NCBI RefSeq assembly: GCF_002078875.1 | Contig: NC_034411.1 | Span: 5,832,917-5,896,916, forward strand | Source: Numida meleagris | Lineage: Eukaryota; Chordata; Aves; Galliformes; Numididae | DNA length: 64,000 bases | Direction of reading: 5' to 3' | Notes under the pieces: model-generated | What the model was told of the DNA's origin: nothing | Seen by the model: the letters and a program-made list of their open reading frames with translations, nothing else | The model's database searches: none | Made by a program: the position numbers and the translations under genes | Shown here: positions 25,860 to 38,336 of the stretch, one piece after another | Layout: every line of letters begins with the position of its first letter | Numbering within the stretch: position 1 is the stretch's first letter

Positions 25860-25937
25860 ATCTTTTGGCCGCTTCCCCGTCTCGCCCGCCCGGCGCCCTC
25901 CCCGCGGGCTGCCTCGGCGGGCGCACAGCGCGGGGCC

Positions 25938-26129
25938 ATGCCGGCGGGGCCGCCGCTGCTGCTGCGAGGCGCCTTCGTCCTCCTCCTCCTCGTCCTGCTG
26001 CTGCTCTCCCTCGGTGCCCCGGCCCGGGCAGCCGTCTACACCAACCAGTTCTTGGTGGAGCTGCACGGCGGGGACCAGGCGGAGGCCGAACGGGTGGCGG
26101 CGGAGCACGGCTTCGGAGGGGTGCGCAAG
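25938..26129 (+). CDS. PCSK2: PCSK2 exon 1 coding part: signal peptide and start of propeptide
   Basis: PCSK2 is the subtilisin-type serine protease PC2, which cleaves prohormones such as proinsulin, proglucagon and POMC at dibasic sites in the secretory granules of neuroendocrine cells, with 7B2 as its helper protein. The 64 codons begin at an ATG with G at -3, the first ATG after 25555. Residues 1-31 form a signal peptide: a short N-terminus with one Arg, a leucine-rich core (about residues 13-25) and a small-residue end ARA, with cleavage probable before AVYTNQFLVELHGG. That start and the following VAAEHGFGGVRK match the PC2 propeptide (human: VFTNHFLVELHKGG and VAAEHGFGVRK) and not furin, PC1 or PACE4. 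The exon ends in phase 0 at a strong donor, AAG/GTAAGG. The signal peptide differs from the mammalian one as I recall it; such divergence is common. Confidence 0.93.
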
Positions 26130-29100
26130 GTAAGGGCTGCCCGGAGCCGCTGGGGAGCGGGGATGGAGCCCGGCTGCGTCCTGCAACCGCACGGCTTCGG
26201 GAGCCCGCTTCCTGTAGCCGCTGCACAGCAGTCTCCTGGGAGGGCGTTCGGCTCGGACTGGGAGGCGAGGAGTTTCCCACATGCTAGGGAGCTCGGCGCC
26301 TTTTGACTTGGCTGCGTAAACATCCTCCAATTGAGCTCCCATCCTGCGGGGCTCGGGAGCGGCGTGGGGCAGAGCGCAGCGGGGGCCGGGCCGCCCGAGA
26401 GCTTCCTGAGCACGGCTGGAATTGAAACTGCTCCGAGCGCTGAAAATAATTAAAGCTGCATCTCCATGGAGAAGCTCGCACACGATTTAAATGGAAGATT
26501 TCTGAGGGATTCTGACACATAAGTTTGTGAGGCCAGCGGCTTCCTTAATGTCCCTGTTATTCTCGTGGAGAAATAGGACATTGCCAGACCAGATAATCCT
26601 CTTGATATTGAGCGTGATAGGCAGTCAGTGCTCATCACAAATTGATGTAAGTTGGGAAACTTCAAGTTCCATTGGAGGCTGTTTTCTCTCCTGAGGTTGT
26701 AGGAAGCCCTTAGTAGCTTTTGTGTCAAGGAGTCCCTGCCCGGCTCCTGGAGAGCCCTGCTGTACTAGAAATCTCTCACGTTTAAATAGCAATCAGAGTG
26801 CTAAATAGTTTAGGAGACAGTCAGGTCTGGGGCTAATACAGTGCCCTGGTCAGGACGATTGCTGACAAACTCAATGCCCAGGCAGTACTTGGTTGGAGGA
26901 GCATGGAGGGAAACGGGGCTCTGTGAGCATTACTTGGGTTTTTTCCTTTCCCTGGTAGTTACGCAATAAGATCCTGATCTGACTTCCAAGGAAGCAGATG
27001 GGAATTGTGTGCTGAGCTTGACTAAGTGAAATGATTTAATCCCCTGATATACCTATGTATCTGTCCTATGAAGTGAGACTCGCTCCCTTGGGCTGCTCTG
27101 TCTCAACTCCAGTGGGGGCTTGTTACAGAAATGAGGACAATGCCATTTTTGCTTTGAACACTACTAATGCCTGCTGCTGATAAGATGCTTTTGTTTTGGG
27201 CTCTCAGCCTTGTCCTGGTGGTGGTGGGGCCCTTGGGACAGGAGCTGTTATGGGGATTAGATATCGTTACCTGAAACTTCGTAGACAGTGTTGTTTGGTT
27301 GACAGTTTTCCCTTGTTATTGTTCTCTGCCTGCACTCCCTCCTTCATGTCCTGTCCTGTCTTGGGGATACTTGTCTGATAAGGCCTCAGGAGGAGGCGGG
27401 GGGGTACCTTGCTGCAGAGCTGAATTTCTTTTTACTTAAGCTAGGTGCCTGCAAATGCTGCTGTGACCGTGTTGGGAAGGGATGGGGAGGGTTGTAGAAT
27501 GAAGAAGTGCAGCTTCTGGGCTGTTACAGTTCTCTTCCCAGGGCTTGTTAGGATGCGTACCGATTGCACATGGAAATCAATCTTTTAGCTTGTCTTGGCA
27601 AGAGCAGGAGGGAGGTCCCCTGGGTGCGTAGGAGGAGAGGACCTGCTTTCCTGTATGTGCTGCAGGGATGCTGTGTCCCGTGGATGCAGGAGTCTCGAGG
27701 AACAAAGCCCCGCAAAGCTGTGGTGCCTTGCACTCACAGCAAGGAGGAGGTGGCCAAGGCTCTTGTACTGTGCACGTGCTGTCCCAAGAGGTTTTCAGGT
27801 TACATCATCCCAGTCCTTGAAAGCTAGAAAGCCTCCCACCCTGTGCCTACAAACGTGAGAGAAAATAGCACCCTGCTGTCTGCAAGGCAGAGATTTTTAG
27901 GAAGCAGGAGGAGTTCCTCGAGTTTGGCATTTAGCTGTCTGTGTCAGAGGATAATCCATTAGAGTCTGATGGCAATCTGCAGGGGAAATCTTAGCAGGGC
28001 GATAGGTGGGTGTCAGTAAAAGCGTGTGCCATCTACACCGGTGTCTCTTCAGTACTGCTGAACAGAAGAGCCTCCTGATCTGTTTTGCTGTCATGAGGCT
28101 TATCTAGCATCTCAGCTTACAGTCTGCAGGCCTGGCTTTCACGGTGGTAACAGCAGTGCAAAAAGTTGACTGCGGACATGTACATGTATGCAAACAGAGC
28201 TGTGGGTGGTAAACTCTCTGGGGGAAAGTATCGTGTGTAGAATGTGCCATCTACTTTCTTAGAAAATAGGAAAAAATTATACTGCAAGAAGTGATCTTTA
28301 CAGGCTTCCACCACACATACTGTTTGGACAACACACTGATTTATTTACTTAAACCAAATCTGGTTACCCTTACCACTATTGAAGAAATACTGTTGTCCAA
28401 TACCTTTGCTTCAGTGCAGGTATTTTCCTGGCAGTAATAAAGGGCAGATACAGCTTTTTCTTCTGGGTGGATTTAAGATGTGTATAAGATGGATTGCTTT
28501 TATACTTGTCATACATCACAGATGTGTGTTACCATGACTTCGTGGGAGCTGATTTTTAAATTACATATTTTTAGTGCTCGTGGTTTTTCCCAGTAACACA
28601 CAAACCGTGTGCAAGTGCATGTTGCGGTTATTTAATAACAAACTTCTGCAGGAATGCAAGGGAGAACATTGCCTTCAAGATTAATGTCATGAACAGTGTG
28701 ATGTGCTTTCTAATTGATTCCTTGGCCATGTTCCCTGCCATCACTCTAAAACTGCTGCGAGACTCCAGGTGGGCTGAAATGTGTGCTTTAAATGTGGTGC
28801 CCATTTAATTATTTCAGGAGGGCTTGGTGCTCACGTAAATGACTGCCTGCATTTAGATTTAGGGCCCTAACATGAAACAGAATCTCAAGAATGCTGACCA
28901 ATTTCTCTTTATCCTTTCCTGAATTAACCTTGAATACGGACCTCCACAACTCTAATCGTGTTATTTGATTCTTTTTTTAATGTTTGCGGTTTTGCAATCC
29001 ATTTGTACTTATTTCTACATATTCCTTATGAAACAAATGCTGTGATAAAGCATCTTCTTTTAACATGGTTAGTCTTGCCCTTTTCAAGCAAGCAGGAGTC

Positions 29101-29522
29101 ATGAGGCAACTCCCTAATAGCTACCTCATGTTAAATTGTGAGACCTATGAAAGGAACAACTTCCTTTTTTCTGTTTGCCTTCTGGCATGCTTACCTCCAG
29201 AATACATTTCTTAATGCAGGCTGAAAAGAAGCTGCTTTTAGATCTTGCACTGCAGTTCTTATTCCTTTCTACCAAGGGGAATTGAAAGAAACGTTTGGAT
29301 ACGTCTCATAAGTGGAGATCAGAGCTTGGGCATCTATTCCATTTCATTAGCAACACTGAGGCAGATGCAATGTACAGAAGGCCACTGTATCTAAATATTT
29401 TGCTGCTGGTAGCATTGAGGTGAAGGGTTTTAAACAGTTGGCTTTGAGTGGCCTCGGATTTTAAAATGGAGACCTATGAATTTCAAAACATGGGGAATCT
29501 GATGTCACCCAAAGGTTGGCTG

Positions 29523-29543
29523 TTTTTTTTTTTTTTTTTTTTT
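29523..29543. repeat. Poly(T) run, 21 bases
   Basis: An uninterrupted T21 tract in intron 1 followed by CCCTTG. Read on the minus strand it is a poly(A), but no retroposed copy is recognisable on its right (the element side for a minus-strand insertion). Confidence 0.9.
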
Positions 29544-30135
29544 CCCTTGATATATTCATTACCTGGTCACTTTTCTCTCTAAATCTTGCAGAAACCAAGG
29601 AAAACTGTCACAGTTGTGACTTTCGGCTTTCCGTTTTTTGCTTAGGAGGCTTCTAGTTGAGGACCAAGCTTTCTGGAGTTGGTCATAACTTTCTGGATGA
29701 AACAATGGGAGCTCGGGTGTATTTATATGGTGCAAACATGGTTTTGCCGAAAGCAAAACTAAGCACATAAATAAGCCAGAATTCTTACTTGGGCAGCCCA
29801 ATTCTTCTGCATCTAATTTGGAAACAGATGACGCAGAAACGAAACATTCCTTAGCAAAGAGGAGTTTGGGAGCCCATTGGAGTCTGAAGGCTTGACATCA
29901 AGCCTCAGACTGCAGTGTTTCCATGCACTAACATGTTTAATAATTAATTAGCTTTGCATTTTATGTTGGCCTAGAGGAAAGGATGTTTGTTTGCACAAAG
30001 TAGTCCTTCATTATAGAAACAGAAAAAGCCTTTTTAGAAATGGAAGGTACAATGTAACTAAGGAAATGTAGAAGGAAACTAAGACAAGAAGTAAATTTCT
30101 TGCAGATACTAATTGTGCAACTACCGAGATTTAAA

Positions 30136-30276
30136 TAGAATCATGGAATGGTTTGGGTTGGAAGGGACCGTTAAGATCACCTAGTTCCAACCCCTTGCTA
30201 TAGTCAGGGATACCTCACTCTAGACCAGGATGCTCGCAGCCCCATCCAGTCTGGCTTTGAATGCTTCCATGGAGGG
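30136..30276 (-). mobile_element. CR1 LINE 3'-end fragment
   Basis: Read on the + strand this starts with AGAATCATGGAATGGTTTGG and continues GTTGGAAGGGACCGTTAAGA, TCACCTAGTTCCAACCCC and a CCAGTCTGGCTTTGAATG block. This is the reverse complement of the bird CR1 3' untranslated end. It is about 140 bp, 5'-truncated, as is usual for the family, and lies antisense in PCSK2 intron 1. Confidence 0.9.
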
Positions 30277-33200
30277 GAATAGGTCTCATTGTAAAAGAAA
30301 ATGCTTCAGTTTCCAAGAGAGAGTCTGAGCTGATGTGTTCAAGTTAAGGGGAAAAAGCAATTAACTGCTTGGAAAAGCTTGATCCTGCTGTGGTAAGACA
30401 CACTGCTGGGGAATGATGGATAGCTCATTTTTCCAGAAAAACCCTGAAAGTAATTGTGGAGACGTGGAGAGAACAGCCATCTCGGTCTGGACCCTTGTCA
30501 GTTCCTTCCCCGCGGAGTGATGTCAGCGTATCACTGGACCCTGGCTGGGAAGTCCCATTTGCTCCTATTTACACTCTAGAGAAGTGTTAGAGGAATTAAA
30601 TCAGTTATACTATGGAAATAAGGAGTTTGCCTCGTATGTGAAATAATGTATTTCCTTCAAAATGGTGTGTTTTTGTTGTTGCTGTTATATTCTATTTTGC
30701 ATTCCAGCTTGGACGTTGAAGCAACCCCAGTAGCAAACACTTCAGCTGGCTAACTCTGAACAAACAGTCCCACGTTACTTTAATGTACTTCCTCATACAT
30801 GTGAAAGCTGGAATCTATGCACACAAAGAATGTAAAACAGATGGTCATGCACATCCCTCAATCAGTATCTGGTGAGCTCCTTCTCTGTCAGAGACCCAAA
30901 CCAGCTCCTTGCTGGTGGTGAGTGTTCTGTTTGAGGTTTAAAATAATTACCTTGTCAGCTTTTTGTAGCATTCATTCTTAGCATGCGAAACAAGGTCAGA
31001 CTCCCCTGCTATAGATCCCTGCTGTAATTGCTCTATTACTGTTTTGAATACACGGTGTAGTTCTGTTTCCTGGTAAACGTGCAAGTTAAATCTAACTTTT
31101 ATGGATAAGTTTGTTTACTGAACTACAGCTTAGATGAAAAATTATGTTTATTTGTGAAGCTGCCTACTTTTACTTATTCCATATTACCCAAACTCATCAG
31201 CAAAATTGCATGTGTGGTAGAGAACCAGGAAATGTCCCGTTAGTCATTTTTTTTTTCAGTTGTTTTCTTCACGCTGCAGCCCAACTCAGAACGTGCAGTT
31301 ATTTCTTTTCATTTACATTATAATTAGTTTTATCAGTGTGAAGGGGAAAAATAGAGAAAACATACAAAGAAGTGAACAGCATTTCCAGATACCGTGCTCA
31401 CACCAGAACAACATGGTATGCTGCAGTCTAGTTTGAACCTCTGCCTGATGAAAGCTTGTTGTGATGTGGTATCAAGGCACCAGGATCATTTTCTGCTGCA
31501 GGATACAGCTCCAGGGTCTGAGGGCCTTAAACTGCTGAGGAGCATCAGTGCCCGAAGCCTGGATGCAGGTGAGTGCTTCCTGCCACCTGCTCCCTCCCTC
31601 CTCAGGCAGGGAGAGCATCTCTGCCGGTTCCTGGCTGCCACCAGACCCAAGCCAGCCTCCTGGTGCTGCATGTAGCATTACATGTAGTGATGTCAGCTCC
31701 CTAGGTTATTTCTCTCCACAGTGGCACATGGAGATCTTAGTGCCACGCATGTAAGGTTCATGGTTTGCACCAGGAGAGACAGGCTTAGTATATAAGAAAT
31801 TTCTCTTGCTTTCTTTCCTTGGCTTCAAGTCTGCCACTGGGCTATTTCAGACCTGTGCTGTGGAATTTATAGTCATTCTAATATTGGTGCCAGATAAACG
31901 AAGACCATCAGCATGGTGTCATTGCCTGTGAATACGCCATCCTGCTGTCAGCCTAGCTTCTCCTACCTTTTGCCCAGATAGCTTTCCTGCGTGACTTTTG
32001 GGCTATTTCTGGATGCTACATAGTATGGGTATACCAACTGCCTGTATGTGTTGAAACTTTGTGATCCTATATGCAGTGGCTCTGTCTAGGACTCTGGTGC
32101 TGTCATTGCTCTGGGCAGGTTTTCCACGTGCTGAGAGCAGGCTGATGGCTGTTACTCTAAGACGCGGTGTGAATATCTGTGGCTGTTACCAATGCGTAAG
32201 TCAAATTTGTCTCCCATCCCAAAGCTGCAGAGCTGTGCAGCAGAAGGATAACTACTTTTGTAATAGGACCCTGTCTTGGATGGCTGTTGTTTGCTATCAG
32301 ACCAGATGGACGGATCTTACTGCCATGTGACAACCAGTACCAGATGGTTTCAGTTACTCTGCATGATGTAGAACATTTTTATTTCTAACTTGGGAGTTTA
32401 CATCCATATCAAACCTCTAGACCAAAATAAATAAATTGTCAGCACTCTTCCAGCTCAAAGTTCTTCCATATGAGAACCTGAGGACCCCTTGGCATTCATT
32501 TGTTAGCAGGTAGATGGTCGCAGGGACTGACTGTGCTGCGAGGCTGGGTGCCTTCAGGAAGCATGGAGGTACACTGTGGGTTTCCTGAATTTATTAGATG
32601 TTATCTTTTAGAAGAGCCAACTTGTGTGAAGGTGAAAGAGAGCTTTGTGTCCTTCTCAAAAATATGACAGGTGATAAGATATAATACTCTTCCCATTCTT
32701 AGAAGTCTGCTGTAACAATACCAATGTGGTTAAAATGGGGAAACAAACCCAACTGCAAAGCTATTATCATCAATGTAGGAGTGCTAACATGTTTAACAAA
32801 TTTCAGGTCAGAACAATAACAGCACAAATTTCATTTAAACTAGAACTTTTACTAGTAAGCCTGCACTGATTAAAAAATAAATAAAGTACATCAGAATTCC
32901 CTGGAACAGTTGTAGTGCTAGTACTTGACACTGCAGCTAAGTGGAAGTTTGCATGTGATCGTTTTCTTCGTCCATCTATAGAATTGTTCCATTAAAATTA
33001 ATCCGTTAAAATTAATCTGTACAACTCAAGTTTCAAATGCGTGTAATTAAGCACTTACAAAGAAGCTGCTGAAATGTTCGTAGAATTTATTTGGTAGATA
33101 GTTTCAGTCAGTGAGTTCTGAGACACGAGCATGTTCATGGAAAATTGTGTGAGCTAGAAATCAAGCCAAAATGATATAATGAAAGATAAATTGTGCCAGC

Positions 33201-36200
33201 TCTTGTTAAAATATTACAACAAGAAAACCATCTTGTGCAAGTCTGATCTTAAGATGGGTGGCTAATTTCTGTGAGGGCTGCAGCAATGAATGGTTGGACT
33301 GTATGGATGTTTACCTTTGCCACGCAGTGCTGTCCTAGTTGACAGAAAGTTCTGTTCTTTTTTTTTTGTTGTTGTTTCAGCTTTTCAAATAATTAATAGG
33401 TCAGGTTTCTACAGGATGCTGGCTGCATGGTGGCTATAAATATTGCAGGGAGCAGCCTGGTGCTTCCATCTATCATTGTCCTCTGGTGGGAGGAAGCTGA
33501 ACTGCTTGACTCTTTGTCAAAGATGGGATTTCTCCCAGTAACCTGAAGTAGTCTGGTGCATTACTCTTGCTGTAAATCAGTGAGAGCTCTGGGTTTAACT
33601 CTTGTGAGTTCATTGAAAAGATCCTGGGCTGTGCTCTGGGACGGAGTGAGCTGTGTGAAATTCTGCACGACCACCTCGCGCTGTTACGCGTGATGAAATC
33701 TGATGTGGACATGAAGTTATAACAGTCGCTCTGAGTCTAACTTGGCTGAGCCCTGGCTGTGTTTCCAAGTAGTGTGAGCTTGTACCTGGAATTAGGGAGT
33801 GCAAGCTATCTCAGTCTTACCGTTTATACACTGGGGTTGTAAACAGCTCTAGTGGATAGCAGTAGCGCTACTTCACTCACTCAAGAAGTGAACAGAGATG
33901 TAATGTTCTCATCATATATTATCTATCTTCTCAAACAATACTTTTGTGTAAATGTTACATCCTTAATTTCTTTGTCCACAGAAAGCAAATGGAAAGAGTG
34001 ACCTCAGTGTTTGCATCAAACCAGTCAGCAAAAGTGCATTAGCAGTGCTCATGACTGAACTAGGTTATTTGCTTACCTGATGAGCAAAAGGGTAAAGTGT
34101 CGCACCTGCTTTCTCCTAGAGTACGCAACAAAATTGTGAAAACTGAGACCCAACAACAATATAAGTACTAATGATAAAGTAGAGAAACAGGCCTTGTTAT
34201 TAGGGAAGAGTATTCAATATCAAACTAGAACTAAACAGTTGAAACTCTTATCTAAGTAGTTTTAAAAAAGGGGGGAGGAGAGGAGAGGATGGGGTATTGT
34301 GTACACTTTCCTGATGACAGAGTATCCTCCTTTCTGCCTATTCATTCTGTATGAAACATAGGTGAAATGAATTGCTGTGAGTTTGAAACCAGCTCTAAAG
34401 CTGAACCCTTCGTTTATTGCTCACTGCAGAGCTGAGCGCAGCAGAAGCTTCTGCCTAAGGCTTCTAGCTACAGCCAAGATATGGTGAATTAGCTATAACC
34501 TTTACTGGTCCCCACGGGGACCTTGTGCTTTCCCATGTCAGTTAATTCAGAAAATGCATGTCAGTGAAATTTAGCAATTTAGAAGTCACTCTGAATCAAT
34601 CATTATGCATAATTGTCATTTCTGAATTGGGGCCTGAACGTATTTGCAGGTTAGAAAAGAAAAATGATGAAAATCAGTTGTTCACACTGGTGAAATAATG
34701 GTTGTGAGCGCAGGCATCATCTGAAGATTGATCTTCATAGCATTTCAGTCTATTGGTTTTTACATTACCATTTAGACCCTGAAACTTCTCAGGTGACCGT
34801 ACTTCTCATAGTTGTAAAATCCTTCCATTTCTCATGCAATTCAGATACAGTTCACAATGAAGTCCAGACAGTACTGATACAGATTGTTTTCTCTCTTCTT
34901 TCTGATGGGCTTAAAATGCTCAATTTCCTTCTGTAAAATTCCTTTTTCCCCTTCTAACTGAACACGTTCTATCCACGTTAAATATATTGGTAGAGAAACC
35001 AATATTCCAAGCTCCAAAAACTGAAACACTCTTAATTAAAAACCTATATTTTTCCATGCCTAACTGATGTAATAAAGAAAGATCAGCCTATGCTGGGTTG
35101 ACCACAATTTCTATCAGCAATAAGCTTTTATCAGTTGGTAGTAACAGATAGTAACAAGATGTTTCATAGTTGACTGAAAGGTCAGTGAGGAAGGGAAAGA
35201 GGTGGTGGTGAACTTTGCTTTCTTTCCCCATTGTTATTGCAAACATCGGGGCAGATTTGGTTTGTCTTTTATTTACCATCTAACACAGAGCTCTTGAACC
35301 CACTCACAGCTGTTAGCCTCCATTGTGAAGTGATGATCATACAGTAACATACTGGAGCTGAGATGAGTTGTCTCCAGTTCATGATGATGTGAGTAATGGA
35401 CTAATTCATCTCTGACATGGTCTTCTATTAATGCAGATAAATGTCCATGACTTTCTGTTACCACAGTCAAGCAACTTTACAAAAGCAGGGAGAACAGCAA
35501 TGCTCTGAAATGTTACTTTTCCTGGGCTCCACTGAGAACATTTTCTTGAAGCTTCCTTGCGTTGCTCATTTTAAAACCTACTACTCTCTTTTTTTTTTTA
35601 ATTTATTTTTAATGGGACAATTTTATTTCTAACTACTGCCCATCAGCTTTTATCCCATACAGCATCTATTTTTCTCCAGGAATTGACTTTTTTTTTCTGG
35701 GAACTGGAAGACTTGCTCGGTGTGGTCTAGCAATAGAAACTTCCCTGTGAAGCACTTTCTATCCATCAGCTATTGCTTGACAGCCTAGCATTAAATAGAC
35801 ATGGAGAATAAAGGGTTTGTAAAGAAAGAGTTACAAGCCTTCCTTAAGTGTTGGGAAGGGCTAGTATCTTTGCATTAGTACAGTTCACCTTTTCTGTGCT
35901 TTCTTGAGTAGTTCTTGTCAGTAGCGAACTTATTTTGGTCTGAGATGCTTTTATAGCTGTATTTCCTTAGAGTTTGAGTTCATGACTTTGCTTTTAGGCA
36001 CTACATTAGCTGAGCACTTGCACACGCTTGTCCCACACACTTTATTGTGTGGACATTGATTTAAAAATAATGCTGAATAATGCTTTGCTGAAATTCAGAG
36101 TGTCTGGGAATAGCTGTGTCTTACTCCCTCTCCATCTCTGAGATGGAGGTGCTAGTAATTTTCAGCAGGGTTAAGCTATATCTTAATACTGTGCTTCAAA

Positions 36201-38296
36201 CGTAACAAACTTTATTTCATGTGTTTTATTTCAGTGTTCTTAGAGCTGATGTCACACTGGACCTTGGAGTAACAATAGGAGTCGATCTTTTTGGTTACGT
36301 CCTTAAAAGGACAGAGAACTGTGCTGTAGATAGGAAGAGAGGGAAAACAACTGTAGTTAGTACTAATTGCTGTCAGTATTGATCTAGCTTTGTTAGAAAT
36401 AGACCATGGTTACTGAAATTTGCAGGCTATAACTGAATCATTCTTTCTTATAATTTGAATTCTCTCTATGGCAGTCATGCTGATAGAAAGATTTGTTTAT
36501 ATTATTTAATCATATTAACATATTTACCAAATATTGGTTGTTAAAGAGATACCTGATATATACATATAGATATACCCACTGATATGTATTGACAATGGCA
36601 CTTAGCATTTTATAGTTTCAGTAGTGCTGTGCAAACATTAATTAAATGAATTCTATCAATAAAATAAGTAAATAAGTACTTATTAGACTACGCTATTTTA
36701 CATGCAGCTGAAACAAGAATATTAACAGCTGTAATTGCCTAAGATTCTCCTAGTATTAGTAGAAACAGGGGGTACCAAGCATCTCAGAGCACTTGCCAGG
36801 GCTAAGCTGCAAGGAGTATTTAATTTACAATTGAAAGCCATGCCCTGTGAGTCTTAGTTCTGGTTCTGTCCTACAAGTGCCAGCATGGAGGATGGGGAAA
36901 AAAGAGCCAAAAAGCAATAGGAAAATTAAAAGTTCCTAGATAGGATAATCTTGGAAGGAAGGATATTTGAGGTGTGAAAAATTTCAGAAAACATTACTGT
37001 CTTAGGAGATGCTTTGAAAATACAGTAGGGACTTGAAAGAGCAGCAAGAGACCCAGAGGCACTTTGTTTCTCCAGTTAGGAGACAAGTGTGAATAGCATT
37101 AGTCTTGTTAGCCTTTGGCTGTAAAATATAAGAGTAGCAGATCCACTTCTGGGATTCCATCTTCTTTTTCCTGGTTTTCTTAAAGCATTAACTGTCATGG
37201 GTTAAATGAACTAGTTAACTGGGTCAGATACTGACCAGTTTTCTGGTTGTGATGTAATTTACACTGCGCAGTTGAGCAATTCTGTGAAGTGGCTACTAGC
37301 ATGAGCAAGTTAAGAAAGTTAAGTTTAGGGACAGGTACTTCTCCAAAGAATGTCTGGAATCTAATCTCTCTTTGTTTTTCTGGGTATGGGTTCTTTGTTT
37401 AGTTTTTGCCTGTTTTGTTGGTGCTCTTCTTCTCATAGGATCCTCAACATCTGTGTACGAGGACATAATGGTGATTACTGAGCCTTCACTTAAGGCTTTC
37501 AATCCAACAGCAACAATCACCAACTCCAGGTAACGATGGTCTGGATCAATCCATACAGTCCAATGTGAGTGCTAGTGTATAAGCAAGAACATTCATCTCT
37601 AAATCCAAGAAGTATCCTGCTTTGGCTGCATTCAGCAATGCACGTGATAGAATCAATAATGTGTTCTGTGGTTACTGGGGAGTAACGGATAAAACTCTAA
37701 AATGCACAGATCCATTCATCTGAAGTAGAATGTCTCTTTTAAAAGCCTGAAATGGCTTGTACAATTCACTGATAAAACTAACAGCAAATCCACCACCTTG
37801 TTGCTGATGACTTACATGACTGTTTCAGGCTTTCAGGATAAAGCTCTTCAGCAACAAACTTAAGTGATGTGAGCACAATAGAACATAAAAGCGTAGAATC
37901 ATTCAATTGCAAATCAAATTCCAAACATTGCGAATTTGAAACCAAACCAATGGGGCAGTTTCTTGTAAGCACTTGGAAGTGCTGTGTGTGATAATGTAAG
38001 AATAATATTAACAAGAAATTGAGAATTATACTTTTGACATCTGAATTGACCTACATGAATATGGGTAGATGTGCTCCTCTTACAGTCTCTGGAGCAAAAA
38101 AGATGCTCCTGGGGCACAGCTCTGCTCATCTAACATGGCCACCTAAAATAGGTCAGACAAATCATGCTCTGAAAGTGCCTTTTTTTCCTTTTTTTTTGGT
38201 GTGAATCGTATAGGGAGCTCAAATGAATTCTGAATTTCACATGGACAGACTGGACATGTAAGTGTAATTCCAGTCAGTCAAAAACTGGTCCCACTT

Positions 38297-38336
38297 CTTG
38301 CATTTACTTTCTGCATTTACCTTCTGTGTTTACCTT
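38297..38336. repeat. Three degenerate tandem units of about 13 bases
   Basis: Consecutive units read CTTGCATTTACTT, TCTGCATTTACCT and TCTGTGTTTACCT. This is a small local duplication in PCSK2 intron 1 with no evident function. Confidence 0.7.

Larger units (their letters stand above)
25180..26410 (+). promoter_or_regulatory. PCSK2: CpG island and promoter region of PCSK2
   Basis: GC content and CpG density rise sharply from about 25180 and fall again after about 26410, in contrast to the AT-rich flanks. The island covers the likely core promoter, the 5' UTR, exon 1 and the start of intron 1. Within it a GC box (GGGCGG) lies at 25606-25611 and an inverted CCAAT box (ATTGG) at 25641-25645, both on the usual side of a start site somewhere between about 25680 and 25900. 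I see no TATA box at a fitting position, so a TATA-less dispersed promoter is likely. The exact transcription start cannot be set from sequence. Confidence 0.8.

Noticed and set aside
25187..26287. A 366-codon plus-strand frame in the same island
   Set aside because: It overlaps exon 1 in another frame, starts far upstream, and reads through the exon 1 splice donor into intron. Its low-complexity composition fits GC-driven openness.
25062..26483. A 473-codon minus-strand open frame across the PCSK2 CpG island
   Set aside because: It is rich in Arg, Gly, Pro and Ala, as expected from reading a GC-rich island in any frame, has no domain resemblance, and overlaps PCSK2 exon 1 antisense. Overlapping long frames on the same strand in other phases show that composition is the cause.
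37191..37260. TGTCATGGGTTAAATGAACT region as a possible LTR end
   Set aside because: The start vaguely recalls avian LTR termini, but I found no matching second end, primer-binding site or target duplication.
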